Source: Strigops habroptila
Taxonomy: Eukaryota; Chordata; Aves; Psittaciformes; Psittacidae
NCBI RefSeq assembly: GCF_004027225.2
Contig: NC_044296.2
Location: 4,012,796-4,076,795 of the forward strand
Direction: 5' to 3'
DNA length: 64,000 bases
The position numbers were made by a program, and so were the translations under genes. Positions 11,101 to 26,100 of the stretch are shown here, in pieces. The notes under the pieces are model-generated. The model was not told where the DNA came from. It was given only the letters and a program-made list of their open reading frames with translations, and searched no databases. Positions within the stretch are counted from its first letter, which is position 1. Every line of letters begins with the position of its first letter.

Positions 11101-14100
11101 AAGAATTGCTGAGTTGCTTTGTTAAAGAGCTGTAGGTCAAGCATTTCGACTGCACACAACTCATTTATTTCCTACCAACTTTTCACTTTATCGAGATTTA
11201 CTACTTACAGGAGCAGAATACATGGTCTTGATGTTTCCTCGAAACTTCTCTGTGGCTTCAAAAAACAAACATTCAACACCAGACTTCTGGGAGCGCAAGT
11301 CATTGATCTGGAAGGCAAATACACCTGCATCAAATCTCATTCAAACAAGAACATCCAACCAGTGCTAAGCTTCAGTTGCTGGGCTTAGTCATGTATGACC
11401 ATTCCAGTCATTTAAAACAACATTTCTTAATGCACTGTGATATGATACAAAATAGGAGAGCCAGGTAGTTAGGCTCTAGAGAGATCCATTTCCTTACAGC
11501 TTGTGCCTTTTTTAACTCAAGTTTTGCTGCCCACTTGTTTGCAAACAAACTAAGAAGTAACAGGAATGCCATGAGTATTTAATGTAATATTAAGAGACTT
11601 GAAGGAATAGGAAGGGCCTTAATACAGACCTAAATTCAGTCAAGCTACCAAATCAATTTCCCTTTGCTTTAAATCCTAATATAAACTTGCACCTAGAAAA
11701 GTAGTCTTTAGAATTCCACACAACCAGAGAACATAGACTTGAATTTTTAGCACAGTTGAGTGCCTTTTACCTTATTTAGGAGAAACTCATCAAGATGTTT
11801 CAGTTCATTGGCGTTTGCAATCTCACGGACCATGGAAGCTCGCCAGTTCTGAGACACACTTGAGATCTTGCTGATCTTTATAGTACGGTTCTTCTTTGTT
11901 TTACTGCTCTCTTTCAAATGGCGCTCCCCTGCCTGGAGCCGACTGGACTGTCCTGAAGAAGCTGGGAAAGAAATGAGTTTGTACATTAAAGCAGGATGAC
12001 TGAATTCTGCAGTATTTGCTTCCTCAGTAGCCATGCAAAACATCACAGAAAAGCTTATACTAGCAAGCTGAGGATTAAGTCACACAAACTCACCTTCTGA
12101 AACTTTCTGTGTTCCTCCTGTTTCTGGAAAGAGGACACAAGACACAAGGGAGAGGCCTTCTTCATCAATCACATCAGGACTCTCCTTTGGAATTTTCTTG
12201 TCTGGCTTTTTCCCCAAAAGTCTACGCAAAGGACTTTTAAAAGCAGACCTGAACACAAAAGCAGATACAAGTTTGTCACATTAGTAATGGAAGCTGGCCC
12301 TACTACAGGAAAAGGCTCTTTTAACAGTAACCTGTAATAGGATTAACCTTTCTTGTGTTTCTTACTCTAAGGTCCAACCTAGAGAAAACAGAGCAGCACA
12401 AAAAAAATGGAAAGACAGTCTGAAAGAACATGTGGATACTCTAATATCTGCTAGATTAGAGCATTATCTTCAACATACAGCAAGATAACACAGCACACAT
12501 CCAAGACTTCACTTCTGGCACACAAAGCTCCCAAGTTGCAGAATGCCAGACATGGGAGCAGGCCAGGGAAACAGCATTACATGCTTGCTGGGTTCTTCAG
12601 CTTTTCTCTCGGGTGTCTTATTTCTCAACCTGGATGACAGCACACTAACAAACCTTTGATCTGAGCTGGATGGTGGTTCTTAGGTTAACAAGAAAGTTCA
12701 AAAGACAAGCATTAGCAAGAAGCAGAGAATCTGTTCCTCACTAGGGTCAGATATCACCCTTACGTTAACAGGAAGCAGCAAGAAGAGCCACTCGTGTAGC
12801 TGATGTCAATACGTGTCTCTGCACAATCACAGTCTCAAAATGCCCAATTCAACCACCCACCAGAGGAAAAATCTCCTTTTTTCACTTTCTTAAAGGCAGG
12901 TCACACACAGAATACATACTTGGCATCTATTTGCTGACTTGCTGGCTGCATGGGACCGGCTGTGTCCGAGGTAGGCAAGAGGTCACTGGGCCTCTTTTGC
13001 CCAGGGTATTTCTTGTTGCCTTTTTCTTCTTCTACTGTATCTGGCGATTGCTACAGTAGAGAGGAGGAGTCAAAAAACTACATATTGAGTGAAAGAGATT
13101 CTTTAAATGGCTTTCAAAACTAGATTAGTGGAAAAAAAAGTTTGCTTCATCAAGACAAGCCCCTTTACCCAACAGATATTAGCTTATTAATGTAAAAGCC
13201 AAATATATTTAATGCTTTGATCCAGGGCCCATTTACTACAAATTAAGTTTTCAAATTGTTGAATAATATTTCCTAATGAATTATTTTCTATGGATATCAA
13301 GCCAAAAAAATATGAACCTGAGAGGAACACAGGCTCACAAATCTTTAGTATCTGTAAACAAGAATAATTAAGTATATATATGCACAATAGCATCAGTACC
13401 TGACTCATGGCAACACACTGGGCCAGTATTGAAAGATCACTTAATGAAGATGAATTCCCCTTCTTTCTGCAATGGTAGAAGAATTCTGTTTCAGAAGACA
13501 TGTTTTATAGAAATCTGTAGCCTCTTCATATTTATCACCTTTAAATAACCCACATATCAATGTTACATCTGAGAGAGAATCCTGATCAACTCTTCAACTC
13601 ACTTTTAAATGCCAAATATACTGGAGAAGTAAAGAAAATAATGGGTATGTCAGATTTCCTACCACATCCGAGGGATGATGCTTGCAAGCTGCAAGTCACT
13701 AAAACTTTGTTTTCAATGAACAAAACACATATGAAAACAAACTCCAGACACTACTTTAAAGTCCCACCTCTCCATTTGAATTCAGCAAGACAGGCTTTGC
13801 ACCTTTTGTTAGCTTCTGAAAACATTCTAGTCATACAAATTCAACTGCAGGACTGAGGACTGGGAGCCAAGAGAAAGCAGCAGTTGTTCATAGCTGTACT
13901 TTCTCCCACCACATGGCCAGATAAGACAGGCTCTCAGGAGCCCTCCATTCATTTTTTAATATTAAAGATATCTGTTTTCTGACAAGGTCAAATAATTAGG
14001 AAGCTGCTCTTACTCTAGCTGATCCTGAGGAGACTTATCCACACGCATTCTTTCATCCAAAGACTGACTCAGCATATCATTCTGACCAGCATCCGACTGT

Positions 14101-17100
14101 CTCTTTCCCTTCCACTTCTCTCTCTTGTACTTTAGCTTCCCTGGGTCATCCACATATCTCTGGATTGGGGAGGAAGTGGGACTATCCAGATCTTTGGTTG
14201 CCTTCTGAACAAGACGTTTGTTTTTATCTGCCCAGCATTCAGATGGAGTTTGAAAGCTCTCAGTAGCAGATAGATTCAGTGGAAGATTTGTTGGTCTTTC
14301 AGGGCAGTTAAAGCTTTGGCTACCTTTTATCTGGTTATTTTGATTCCCTTGTGTTTTCATTCTATCAACTGTCTTATCTACTTCTGATACAGGTGGTTGC
14401 TCAGGGCTAGAACTACTTTCTTTTATCTTGCTTGACAGTGGCATGTCTGAAGTAACTTTTTCTTCAATTGGACTTCTCTCCCCCTCCCTGCTTCCGTGAA
14501 GAACAGGATCTTCTGCTGTGGATTTCTCTGGCATTGGAACAGTTTCCAGGGCCTCTTCAGAAGAGGTTTGCTCTTCGTGGCACAGTAAAGATGGTCCTTC
14601 GAGGGAAAACAGGACATGCTTATTCTGTAACTCGTTATGTTCCAGCCCCCTCTGCCGGCGAAATTCCCGTTTCTCCCGGCTGTTTGTTACTTTCTCAGAG
14701 GCTTCTGTCATGTTCTTCTGAGGCAATGTGGCTTTTTCAGATGAGGTTTCGGATTGCTCATTTGGAGTTTGATCTCCATCCCCAACAGCTTCATCCAGCT
14801 CTGACTTGCGTGTCACAGGCAATTGATCGGTTGCTGGTTCACTGTGCTCATCCTTGCTCAGATCATTGTCCTGATCCTTCTGCATTTCTCCCTGCTTTTC
14901 TTCAGCTTTCTGCTTTTCTATAGCCATTTTCTGAAATCTGTTAAGAATTTGCAAGATGAAAACACAAATATTTAATGCCCAGGGGTTAAAAAAAGTACCA
15001 AACTGTTTAAATGCAGCCTCAATAGCAATACTGACACGAAGTACAAATGAACTTACAGTCCCAGTATGACTGCATGGAGGTCTGCTTGTTAGGACTGGCA
15101 TGCATCAGTGCAGCTCAGTTGAATAATGCTTGAGTACAAAGCACTGAACCAGCTTCCACACAGCACCAGCCATTTGATACTGACTGCAGCATCACGTGTA
15201 TTAACTATATTTGTTTACTAAGTCAACATATCACACAGAAACCGAGTGTGGCAGGTGAAGCCAAATAGCACAGTGGTTAAAAGGCACATTTTCATATCAG
15301 ATTGCTCATCTTCCTTTACCTCTTACGCTGTAGATGACCTCTGACCATGGCTTGCAGGAGACAAATCCTCCTCTTCTGCTGAAGGTAGCATTTTCGCTCC
15401 CTGTATCTTCGCCATGCTGACTGAATATAAATGGCAGCATTATTCCTTTGCAGTGCCATCCTAACACATCGGGAACGCCAGCAAGCCTAAGAAAAGAGAT
15501 TTCTAAAGTAAGGGAAGGGTACTCAAAGGGTGATGTTATTTGAGAGTGTTGGTTGGTTTCTTTTAGGAAAAGATGATGCACAGTTCTCAAAGGTACCTGT
15601 AAGACAACGGCTGCCTGCCGTGTTCTGAGGAAGCGTCTCCTTTCTAAAACCATCCTGAGCCAGCTCTGAAGGAGAATGATTTTCCTGATCACTTCTTTGT
15701 GTAGTGTATCCTGTAGCCTCTGCCGCTCAGCCTCTTTCATGAAAACCTGCTCAGTTACAGAAAAGTTCATCAATAAACAGTTAACAGGAGCCTTACAGCC
15801 CCCACTGGAAGTCACTCTGCAAGCTAAATAATGGATAATGAGAATGTTTCTTACTGAACCAAATCTTACCAGCTGACAGCACACCCCAAAAGTAAAAGTC
15901 CTTTTGTTTTACCAAATCTCAGTGTTTAGATTCTTAAACATACAACTGTACTTGCAGCCTTCAAATCACAGAACTCTTGTAAATTAAATGCCAATGGCAG
16001 CAATTTCCCTAAAGTAACACCCATATGTACAGAATTGTACTGTATTGCAAGATGGCAGGTTGGCATCAAAACCAAGGAGACAACTCCTAATGTCTGCAAG
16101 AGTTAAAAACCCTAATTTAAATGCAAAACGCAAGGAGCAACACCCATAAATGAACTGCACTAAATTTTGCTGTGTACAGTGTTTCTTACTGGCTTACAGG
16201 AAGTTTCACAGACCTTGGTCTTCCCTATTTGATAGTAGTTTTCGTTCAGTTTTAGTTTATTCAAATAAACACCAATGTCTTCCTTAGAGGCTTTGGCATT
16301 TTTGGGCAGTAACACCTGAAACTGGTCTATGAATTCCTGTGGAAAGCAGAGACAGGAAGAGATCAAAGTTAGAAGGCAATGCACAAGTTTTAGCTTTATT
16401 CTAGAAATCTAGTTAAGACATCTAAGGTGTATGGATTTGAAAGCATTTATTTCTCACTCCAAATTGAGCTACTTTTTCCTACCCTGTAAATCATAGGTTT
16501 CATTCAGCCTCCAGTTAAAGATCACCCATATGTGATCCATAAAGTTAATTTAGAGAAAACTAATTCACGTATGGAGACAGTAACATGCAGCACTAATTGC
16601 TTATAATTGCTTAGAACAGCACTCAGAGTGCTTTCATGCAACAAACAGAGCAACTTATTGGTACATGACTCACACAGTAGATTAGATTACAACTTGTTAC
16701 CATGGAGGCTCTAAAAATTCATTGTAGCTTTGACAAAGTTCATCCCAAGCTGTCATGAGCTTCGTGTGAAGAGACACAAAAGACTCTGAGGCAGTGAGTT
16801 TATTTTGCGAAACCAGATATTTCTGAAAGCATAATCCACTTCCAGTTCCTCACATACCTGGAATGTGTATTTGGCGCTGTAGCCAGATCTTCTGATTCGC
16901 ACAGTTTCTAGCATGCCAGTGTATCTTAACTGTTGCAGCACCAAGTTTTCATCAAAAAGCATCTCTTTCTGAAAAAGATCAGCAGTCAACAGCTAGTAAA
17001 TGCCTGAAGAGTCCTATTTCTGTCCAGTAGAGAAAGCACATTCTGTTTTCACACCCTAATTACCCTTCACCTTCATATAGAATGACAGCAAGCAACTCAA

Positions 17101-20100
17101 AAGAGATCTGTTACAGGGCTAGAAGACTTGGGTCCTCAGCAGCCAGCTCAGCTCTTACCTTCTCAGCATTGGAGCGGATGCAGCGGATGAAGAACGGCTC
17201 AGCTTTACCCAGTGTCTCCAATAACTTATTAAGTGAAGTCTGAAATGAAATATTCAGAAACATTTTTCTGCTGCTGCTATCAACTGACAGCAGTACAGCT
17301 TCTTCCTCAGAAATAAGGTTATTTCAGATCTGATGGCCATACAAAATCCTATTTCACCCAGTCTAGAGGTTCTCCCATCCTGCACGTCAGATACCTGTAT
17401 TTGTTTCTACCTTTTCTCAAGATAGTTAAAAGTGGGATTTGCATATGCTAGAACAGTAGCACTAGATCTGTGTATGAGGCTGACTGGTACAGAGAACTAA
17501 CACATTTCATAGCATAAGGGTAGTCTCTAAACGTAGTCTAACTTTATCCAAGTAATAAACCCTACTTCAGACAAATCCTGAGAATAAAAAGCAAGTTGTT
17601 TTTCAAGCAAGATCAGCCTAGATCAGACCAGGAAGGTTCCCAGGAGGTCAGGGTGCACCCAGAGGTGTGTTCCACCATATCAGTCACCTACCTGGAACTG
17701 TGCACTTATGCTAGGGGGTTTCTTCTTTTTGTGTAAGTGCAAGAGGGATTTTGTAGTTCGATCATGCAGAGTCATGCTTACTATGAGCTTCAGGGATTTG
17801 GAATCCAGTAAGTTCTAGAAGAAAGTTTTCACAATCAGCAAAGTGCAAGTCTCTTCACCGAAGGGGAAATATTTCTGTCTGCATCAAAATGAGTAAGAAG
17901 GAAGCCAACCACCTAGAGCTCCACGTTCAATGTCATGTTACACTTCATGATTATTCCTATTTTGGACCAAAGCATCTTCTTTCCACTGCCCCATCCCAAG
18001 AGTGTAAGGTGGGATTTACAGTGAACTACATCCTCACTGCGCTTGCCTTCCATGACTTCATTAGAAATAGCTTTATGTACTTATGGCACCTCTAGTCTAG
18101 TAAACAGATGCCAATTCACATTTTTTTCCTGTTCAGCAATTCTTATAAAGGTGAACATTTACCTATCCTTCAGATTGCCAAAAAGGAAGTTTTGGAGGAT
18201 AAATGATATAACTTCCCTATACTATGAAACAGTATTTTCTGGAGTGAGTTCTGTCAATCAAAATGAACGTTCACAATGACACAAAAAACCCCCAAACTCA
18301 ACAACCAAACCCAAACCAAAACCCAAGAGAATTCTAAATTTATTGAATTACCTTAGGAATGATCTGCTTTTGTTTGATACCTCTACTTTTCCTGTCAAAA
18401 TATTAAAGATCATTTGAGAAAAACAATACACATGATTTTTGGTTATTTCAGCAAGCCATATGTTGGTGCAATTTATAAGGCGAGAGGAAGGATAGAAGAA
18501 AACGAGCACGACAGCATCAGGGTGTGTTCATGCACATCTCTCACAAGTGATCAGTGCAAGAAACGCAAACTGCTTCGCAACAAGAATTACTCTTAAAGAA
18601 ACTCTGTAGGTATTGGAAGCTTTCAAAAGTGAAACATTTTCTCTTAAAGCTATTAAATCCTCACTGTTGCATACACTATTTTTGGGCAGGTTATTCTATG
18701 TAGCTAACTGTCCAGACATTTGGCTCTCATCATAACACTAAGGCACTATCAAATAAAAAAAAATACTTGATTCAGAAGTTACTGCTGCTTGCACCAGACC
18801 CCTGTGAAAGTACTTAACTGCTCACAGAAGGACAACACATGCCCCAGTACTCCACTTACAGATTCTGACAGGTCTGAGACCATCCCCAGAGCCTCCCGGG
18901 GCACTATAAAAACTTCAGGCATAGCTTTCATCCATACACAGACCACGAAGCTCTCAGAGACAAGGCTGTGGTTCACATCCTCCTAATTCTAAGCATGTTA
19001 ACTCCATGATGTAAGGCACGTTCCAACTCCATGCCATCCAGTTTACATTTATTTATTACACAATGGACCACAGATTGATTTTTACACATGCATAGGTGGG
19101 CACATGTAATGAGTTTTAGCCCAGGAATATACACAGCGCTAGCATCCTGAATTTCAGGAAACCATTAGCTATAATTTGGGAGAGATTTCATTGTCCAACA
19201 TTTTGCAACAATAAGCTTGGCATACTTGGGGTTTTACAACAAGTTTACACGAAAAGTAGATTTAACTTTCAGCTAATGCCACGAAGCAACACGTTCTCTA
19301 TTGCCTTGATATTTTTTAGAAGGAATTCTTTTATTCTTAATTGTCCTGTTTAATTTTTTGCAGCAGACAAGCAACAAACTTGGAACCAGCATATTTTTTA
19401 TGGACTAAAATAACTGCTTGGTTATTGTTGCACTTTCAAAGCAATACCCAGAGCACCAGAACTCACATGAAGTGGGAGCGGTGTTGAAGCCGGCTGAGTG
19501 ACCGAAGCAGCTTACAGGGATCATCTCCCTGCCAGGGAAGTCCTTTTATACTTGCGATGATTTGTTCATGCATGTCTCTAAAATGATTCACAGCAAAACA
19601 AAGATGGCACACAAAGACACAAGCCATAGGAGAGGGGAAAAACGAAAAAGGAGTTAAAATCCCAAGAGACCCCATCACCAAGTGTGCTCCAAACAGTGGC
19701 AGGTCAATCCCAGACTACTTTTCCTAAGCATTCTGATGTCAAGTCAGCACTTTATACACTGTCAGCATCCTAAAATTTGATCTTCAGGGTTCTCATACTA
19801 AACTTACTCTCTAATTCTACCTTTATTATAAATTCTTGAGATTTACAATTCAGAGAACAGAGGGTACGTAATGAGCATGGAATCTTTTTGTTAAGCCAAG
19901 TAACCTTTTCAGAAAGATATAAGCTTCTTTATAATCAAGCAGTAAATATTTTTAGATATAGATTTGACTACTAAAATGAGGCTGCTTAAGCAGACTCACA
20001 TAAGAAAAGTTAAAAACCAGCTGTTGCAGGAGTACTTGGTGAAATTTTGGGTTTCATTTTCACTTCCAAACTTATTCACACATTTAGCTTTTCAAAGTAA

Positions 20101-23100
20101 GCCTGGGATGGTCCCTAATTTGTGGCAGATTCCATAATTTAAGCATGCACCGTGCTTGTGAAGTGCTGTGTCTTGGCACAGAACTTACCTTCTTTACTCT
20201 CCAGAGAGGCACAAACCAAAAATAACAGAAGCATAAGAATCACTTCTGACTGTCAGATGCTATCACCATTCTGAGCTGCTTGCTGAGGCAGCAACATTAT
20301 TACAGACAGCTGCTTGCTTCCCTTGGTACCTCTGACCATTTTTGAATGCCAAGACTTTGTTTTAAGACATCACCAACAGACGTGTTAAGCTATAGCCAAT
20401 TCCTTCACTCAAATTGTATATGTTTAGTTCTTAAGCTACCACAAGTGACAGAGACTGTTCAGGCTGAAGTAACTACGAAGCAGCATGAAGTCACTGCTTT
20501 ATGTCACTGCTTCATGGCTCCAGTTTTACACAGAGTGTGCTCAGAAGGTCAGTCTGTCCAGGAAATGTGCCTCCCTGGCATTTAAGTGCAGGCCTATTTC
20601 TACTTACTTCTTGTTTTCATATAAAGAAATGATGTCTTCAAAAGCATTTATATCGAAATCCTCAGAACAATCAAATGAGAAATCAAGCATTGAGCAGCTG
20701 TAAAAGGAACATGTATAAAACCTAAACACTCCATAGGAAGGCAAACTATGCCCGTACAGAGCAGCATGCGGAGGCAGTTCTGCAGGGCTTGCCCTGCCTC
20801 CTAAAAGGCTGTGAAAAACATCAATGCTCCTACAGATCCTTCAGTGACACAGACTGGCTGCAGAGGAATACACAATGCTAAAAGCAACATATACCATGCA
20901 CAGACAGAGAACTCAAAAACCCAGTGGTAAATGGAACTGGAGCTATGCCACCAACATTTGGAATTGCTGGGTCTTACATTAAATAAGCCAGAGTATTGTT
21001 TTGATAGTATTGAAAAGGCCAAATGAAACAAGACAGAAGAAATAAAACTTGCTGTCCTTGTGGAAAGATCGAGTTGACACCTGATAGATGAAAATGTGAC
21101 TTGGCAATTCAGGTTTTTTCCCTGACAGGGGTTAAGTACGTGTTTCTCACCGATAAACTTTTTCAACTGGTGTATTTGACCTCTGGAGTTCTCCAAGGGG
21201 AATTCTGGGTCCTTGACGTACCACTCCTGTTATGAAATAATCAACAAGTTGGATTTTGACAAAGATATGAGCATAACAGACCAAAAAAACCCCCAAACCA
21301 CCAACTGCAACAAGCACGATAGCTATCCAAGGGCCTGGAATTTGTGTCTAGTACTTCAGCTGTTGGGCTAGACCACTTTGTTTCTCAAACTCCCTACTTC
21401 TAAGAAAGCAAACTGCAGCTGCTTCAAAAATAGTCTTTAATCCTGAGTACTCATTTGAAACTTCAGGGAGGCCCAAGAAGATCAAAACCAGTGACAAGAC
21501 AAGAATCCACGTTAGAACTACTAATATCTTCCCCAACTTTCACAAATACGACTTCAAATTTGGCACAGCCTGCTGGAAAAGGTGCCCTTATTGGAGGAGG
21601 AAGCCTGAATGATCTCTGCTAGAAGAGTGACAAATCTCTTTGGTGCATGAGTGTTAAGCCATTTTCAAAGTGAGTTTTGTCCTTCGTGCCAGTGTTGCCT
21701 TAAACTAGTTCAGTCAACAAGCACTAATCAATTGTATGGGATTTGAAAGGGTTCCCAGAGCACTTTTTCATCTAATACCTGCAGTCTTCTGAGCTCTCTG
21801 GCGCCCAGCTTCTGCAAAGACAGCCATTGCTTGAATAGCCGCTCGCAGAACAGCCCAGCGGAACACGGCCACGGGGTCCATGCCGATCAGCTCCCGAACA
21901 TAAGCGCTCTCACTGCTTCGTAGTAAAGCAACAATATCTGGTCTCATGTAATCCATATTTTTCTCTCTGAAATCCTGCAAAACAGGCACGTTGAGGCACA
22001 AGCTCTCAGGAAAGCTGTGTTTTGACCCAAGATATTAACTGCTATTCAGAATAACTCACTGTATAGTTCTCACTATAGTGAGCGTTATCCCCCAAAGGAT
22101 ACCAAAAACCCAACCCCAACGTGCATCTGAGGACACATCTGATACAGTCCAACCCCAGCAAATTTTCCACACCCTGACAAAAACTGTCAGAAAGCAAGGA
22201 ATCTTTTTTGGTTTTTTGGGCTCATCGGATCTATCACCTACTTTTATGTGGTATTTAACTTTCCCAGCAAAGTGTCGAATAATAAAAGCAGGCTCCATCA
22301 CTGGGGTTCCAACAAAAAACTTGTTCTCCTCATGCTGCTGTTTGAATTTTGCAAGGAGGGTTTGGTTCGTGGCATGTGGAAAACTAGGAATACAAAACAA
22401 AATAGGTCAGCTATTACATTTACTAAGGTGCAAGGTGACAAATGCCTATTGATCCTTGTGGAAAGTATGATATTGTGTAAGGCCTCTACACTTTAATGGA
22501 GACTTACACCCCTGCTTTGAATCTTAGAGACAGGCCTAATTTCTGGACCAAAACCAAGCAGCTCCACTCACTGCAGAATATTCTGAGGTTTCAAGTGCGT
22601 CAATGCTTCCTCCCACTTCACCAGTCGAGTATACTTAGCACCACATTAACTATTTACCGTATTTGCTACTTAATGTTCCAAAGACTTACAGACATGCATT
22701 TTCCTTTAACTGGAATGCCATGGTAAAACACAAAAGTAAACATTTCTAAGTTTGCTTGAGCCAAAGTTCAATTTTAGCATCGATTTTTATCACCACCATA
22801 CTGGAGTCATTAAAAACAAAGCAGAGCATAGAGAATAGTCACTAAGATGACTCTTTGCTTCCCACAACATTCCTCCCCTTTTTAGAGTGCTGTATTTCTG
22901 TTCTCTTTCATAGTCCTTCCCTCCTCCCTGCCACACATTTGTTTTCAGAAGACATTTGTTGCTTACTTGCTTTCTTCATCCAGAAGATAGAAGAGGCCAG
23001 TGGGCTTCTTGCTGATTAAGTGAATGCACGCCACATTATCAGTATAGTCAATATTGTGCCAAGTGATCCCTTCACTCTTATATTCCTCCTGTGTAGCTCA

Positions 23101-26100
23101 AGAAAATTCCCTCATCAGTTCAGTGCCCTGACCTTTCATGTCTTTTGGTCTAAGCACTTAAAATACATCCTTGGCGAGTTGAATTTGTTAGTTCAGGCAG
23201 CAGAAACAAAAACAAGGAAGACTTATAAATAAGAACAGAACAGCAGGAATACTGGGGCAGATCAAAGGTCCATCGAGGCAGGACACTCAACAGCAGATGC
23301 TTGGATTAAAACTATTTAAAAAGCAAAACAGCAAAAAGAATGTTTTGTTGTGCCTTCCCAGCAACCAGCAGTCTACAAACTTGGAGTTAGACATTACATC
23401 TACATCATTAAACCACAGGTAGATACATATTGGAGGAATTTAAGTCTATTTTTCTCTTCCATATTTCTTACATTATGAGAACTTATGAGTATTTAATAGC
23501 AAGTTCCAGAATTGCCAAACTGCACTGTCAGACAAAAGAACAGAAGTTTCAAAACAGGCAGTTCAGCCCCACACAACATTGACACCAGAACTTCCCTGAG
23601 GAAGGAACGTGTACTGCTTAGGTTCAGAAAATGTGGAGCTCTCTTTGACAAGAGAATAAGAAGCTCTTCTGCTGAAATGACAGCGCATCAAATGTTTGAC
23701 AGGACAAGCTTCCCATTATGATGTGGAAGCAAAATAGCTGGTTTTCTTAATGCTGCAAATTCCCATAGGGAAAAAAAAGGTACTAATGTAAAAAAAAAAA
23801 AAATATCGGAGAGAAAATTAACTAAGTTTTATGTTTAACAAAAGACAAAGAGCAGCGCTCACTATTCTATAGGATGACGATGATAAGAACTGGATTATAC
23901 AGTCTGCCTAATGACAGGCTGCTCGGAACCAAAATGCCATTTTCCACACACAAAAAAGCCTTTCTTTAAAAAGATATAGACATCACCCCTGAGGGCCCTC
24001 AGGCTGCAAGAGATACAGGAAGTGGCTCATTCAAGGATTAAGCTTAATTTGGAAAAAACAGGGCATTAGAAAAAGGAAAACAGTGTCACTATTTATCCTC
24101 GTTAGCCTGGATGGCCACTTCTAAGTTACAAAACAGGGACCTCGACATTATGTTTACATACCACGTTTGCATGTTTGGTCATTTTCTCCTTTTTAAAATG
24201 CTTGTTTAAAGTTATCTACATGCTGTTGACAAAATACCAAGTCGTACAGAATGACTTCCTTCTTTCAGCTGAGTGACCTGAGAAGAACCTTTTAGCACAA
24301 ACCAGACAGAAAATTCCAAGTCTAGTGCAAAAAAACCCCCAAACCTCAGTCTAGAAACAGGATCTGTTAGAGCCTGCAGCACTCCATGGGCTCTGTAAGA
24401 AGATGATACCATCTGCAAGCAACTAAATCAACATACCCCAGTAGCATCAGGATTTCAGAACTACTGCCAATATCAGCATTCAGATGTGTCCCTTAAATGC
24501 AGTCAGGTCAAAGGGGCAACAAAGATATTTAATAACCAGTAATAAATATTTAATAACTAGTTATTAAATATTTAGAAAGTGACAAAAATAAGAGAAACTG
24601 TTTCTGGACCATTAAAACAAAACAAAAACCTGGAATAAACACCTCAGCTACAGACTTCCAAAGTTTGCAGTTTCATCTGACTTCTGGCTGGTATCGCCTG
24701 AAGGTCTTTTTAGTTTCTTACAGTCAGGCAGAAACATAATACTAGCCCTCTGAAGAAAGACCCTGCTGTCATTAGGACATGTAGAGCACTAAATGCAGCA
24801 AAGCTACAACCTTCAAACAACAATAAGCAGTAATGAAGCAAGAAATTAAAAATAAGTCTCTTGGAGCTATACTCAAGCAATTATAAAAATCATGCCGTGT
24901 GGTTTTGCAGAATAGTGACTAAGTTTGCATAATATATGATAAAACAAGGTTTTGTTTCAGCAACTTTTATTTCTTACCTGTTCCAATTTGAAAATATGCT
25001 GATTGAAATAATACTGAAGCTGCTCATTTGCATAATTTATACAGAACTGTTCAAAACTGTTGGTTTCGAAGTCTTCAAATCCAAAAATATCAAGTACGCC
25101 AATGGACAAACACTAAAAGAAGATGTGGAAAGCTAGTTAAGCAATCTGTCACACAGCGACTTCACCCACAGCTAACCATTACAAAAAGCACTTTTGCAGT
25201 TATGTTTATGGTACAACCAGATGATTAGATACAAGCATGGACTTCACAAGAATCAAAACTTATCCCAGGTATCTGAACACACCATCTATAGCATTGTCCA
25301 TTAGCTCCAAGTACACAACTGTCTACAAAGAGTGGCTTTTGTGAGAAACTTACTGTAACAGATTCTTCCATGTCCTTCTTATTAAGGAGTGCATGATTAA
25401 TTCGCAGGACAATCCAATCAAACAAAGCACTGTATAAGGACTTTGCCATTGAATCACGAGCTGTTATTGCCTGCAAGTGAAACAGTGTTCAGACCTTTGG
25501 TTAAAAAAAAAAAAAAGCATTTCTAGTTCAGACTAGTATCAACTCAAAGGTTACAGTCCTAGCAGAGACAAATAAAGCCAACATTTTCCTTTAAAGCTAA
25601 CTTCTAACTTTCCAAATGGCCCTCACTAAATGTGAAAGTGTACCACATTAGCTTTTTTAATCCAAAAATAGTAATTGCAGTTATTTAAGATCATTCTACT
25701 ACTGTTCTTTTACTCACCTCATTGAGACTATATGGCAAAATAAGCTTATCGTTAGCAGTCACAGTTTTTCTTTTTGTTAGCACCTCTACTAGAATTTCCC
25801 GTTTAACCTTCAAAATAAGCAAGAACGAGAGTTATTGTCACCCTCAAACTCCCAATGAGCAATGTGATAGCAACAATGGACATTCAGTTTCCTCAGAGAA
25901 GCCCAAGCTCTTTGACAACAGCCACATTTATCATTCATCAATAGCTTTACAAGTCCTTCAACTTCTTTAGATTATTCTCAGCTTAGATTCATTCAGATGT
26001 TTCCCTATGGTGGCAAAGAACACATCTCCACTAAATTCATTCCTGCTCAGCTGTACGATTAGCGACTAACCAAATTCTATTTCCATGCTATGGGCTATAT

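Noticed and set aside
14468-14923. 151-codon plus-strand open frame
   Set aside because: It is the antisense shadow of MYO9B exon 24, whose minus-strand frame is supported by splice phase and homology.
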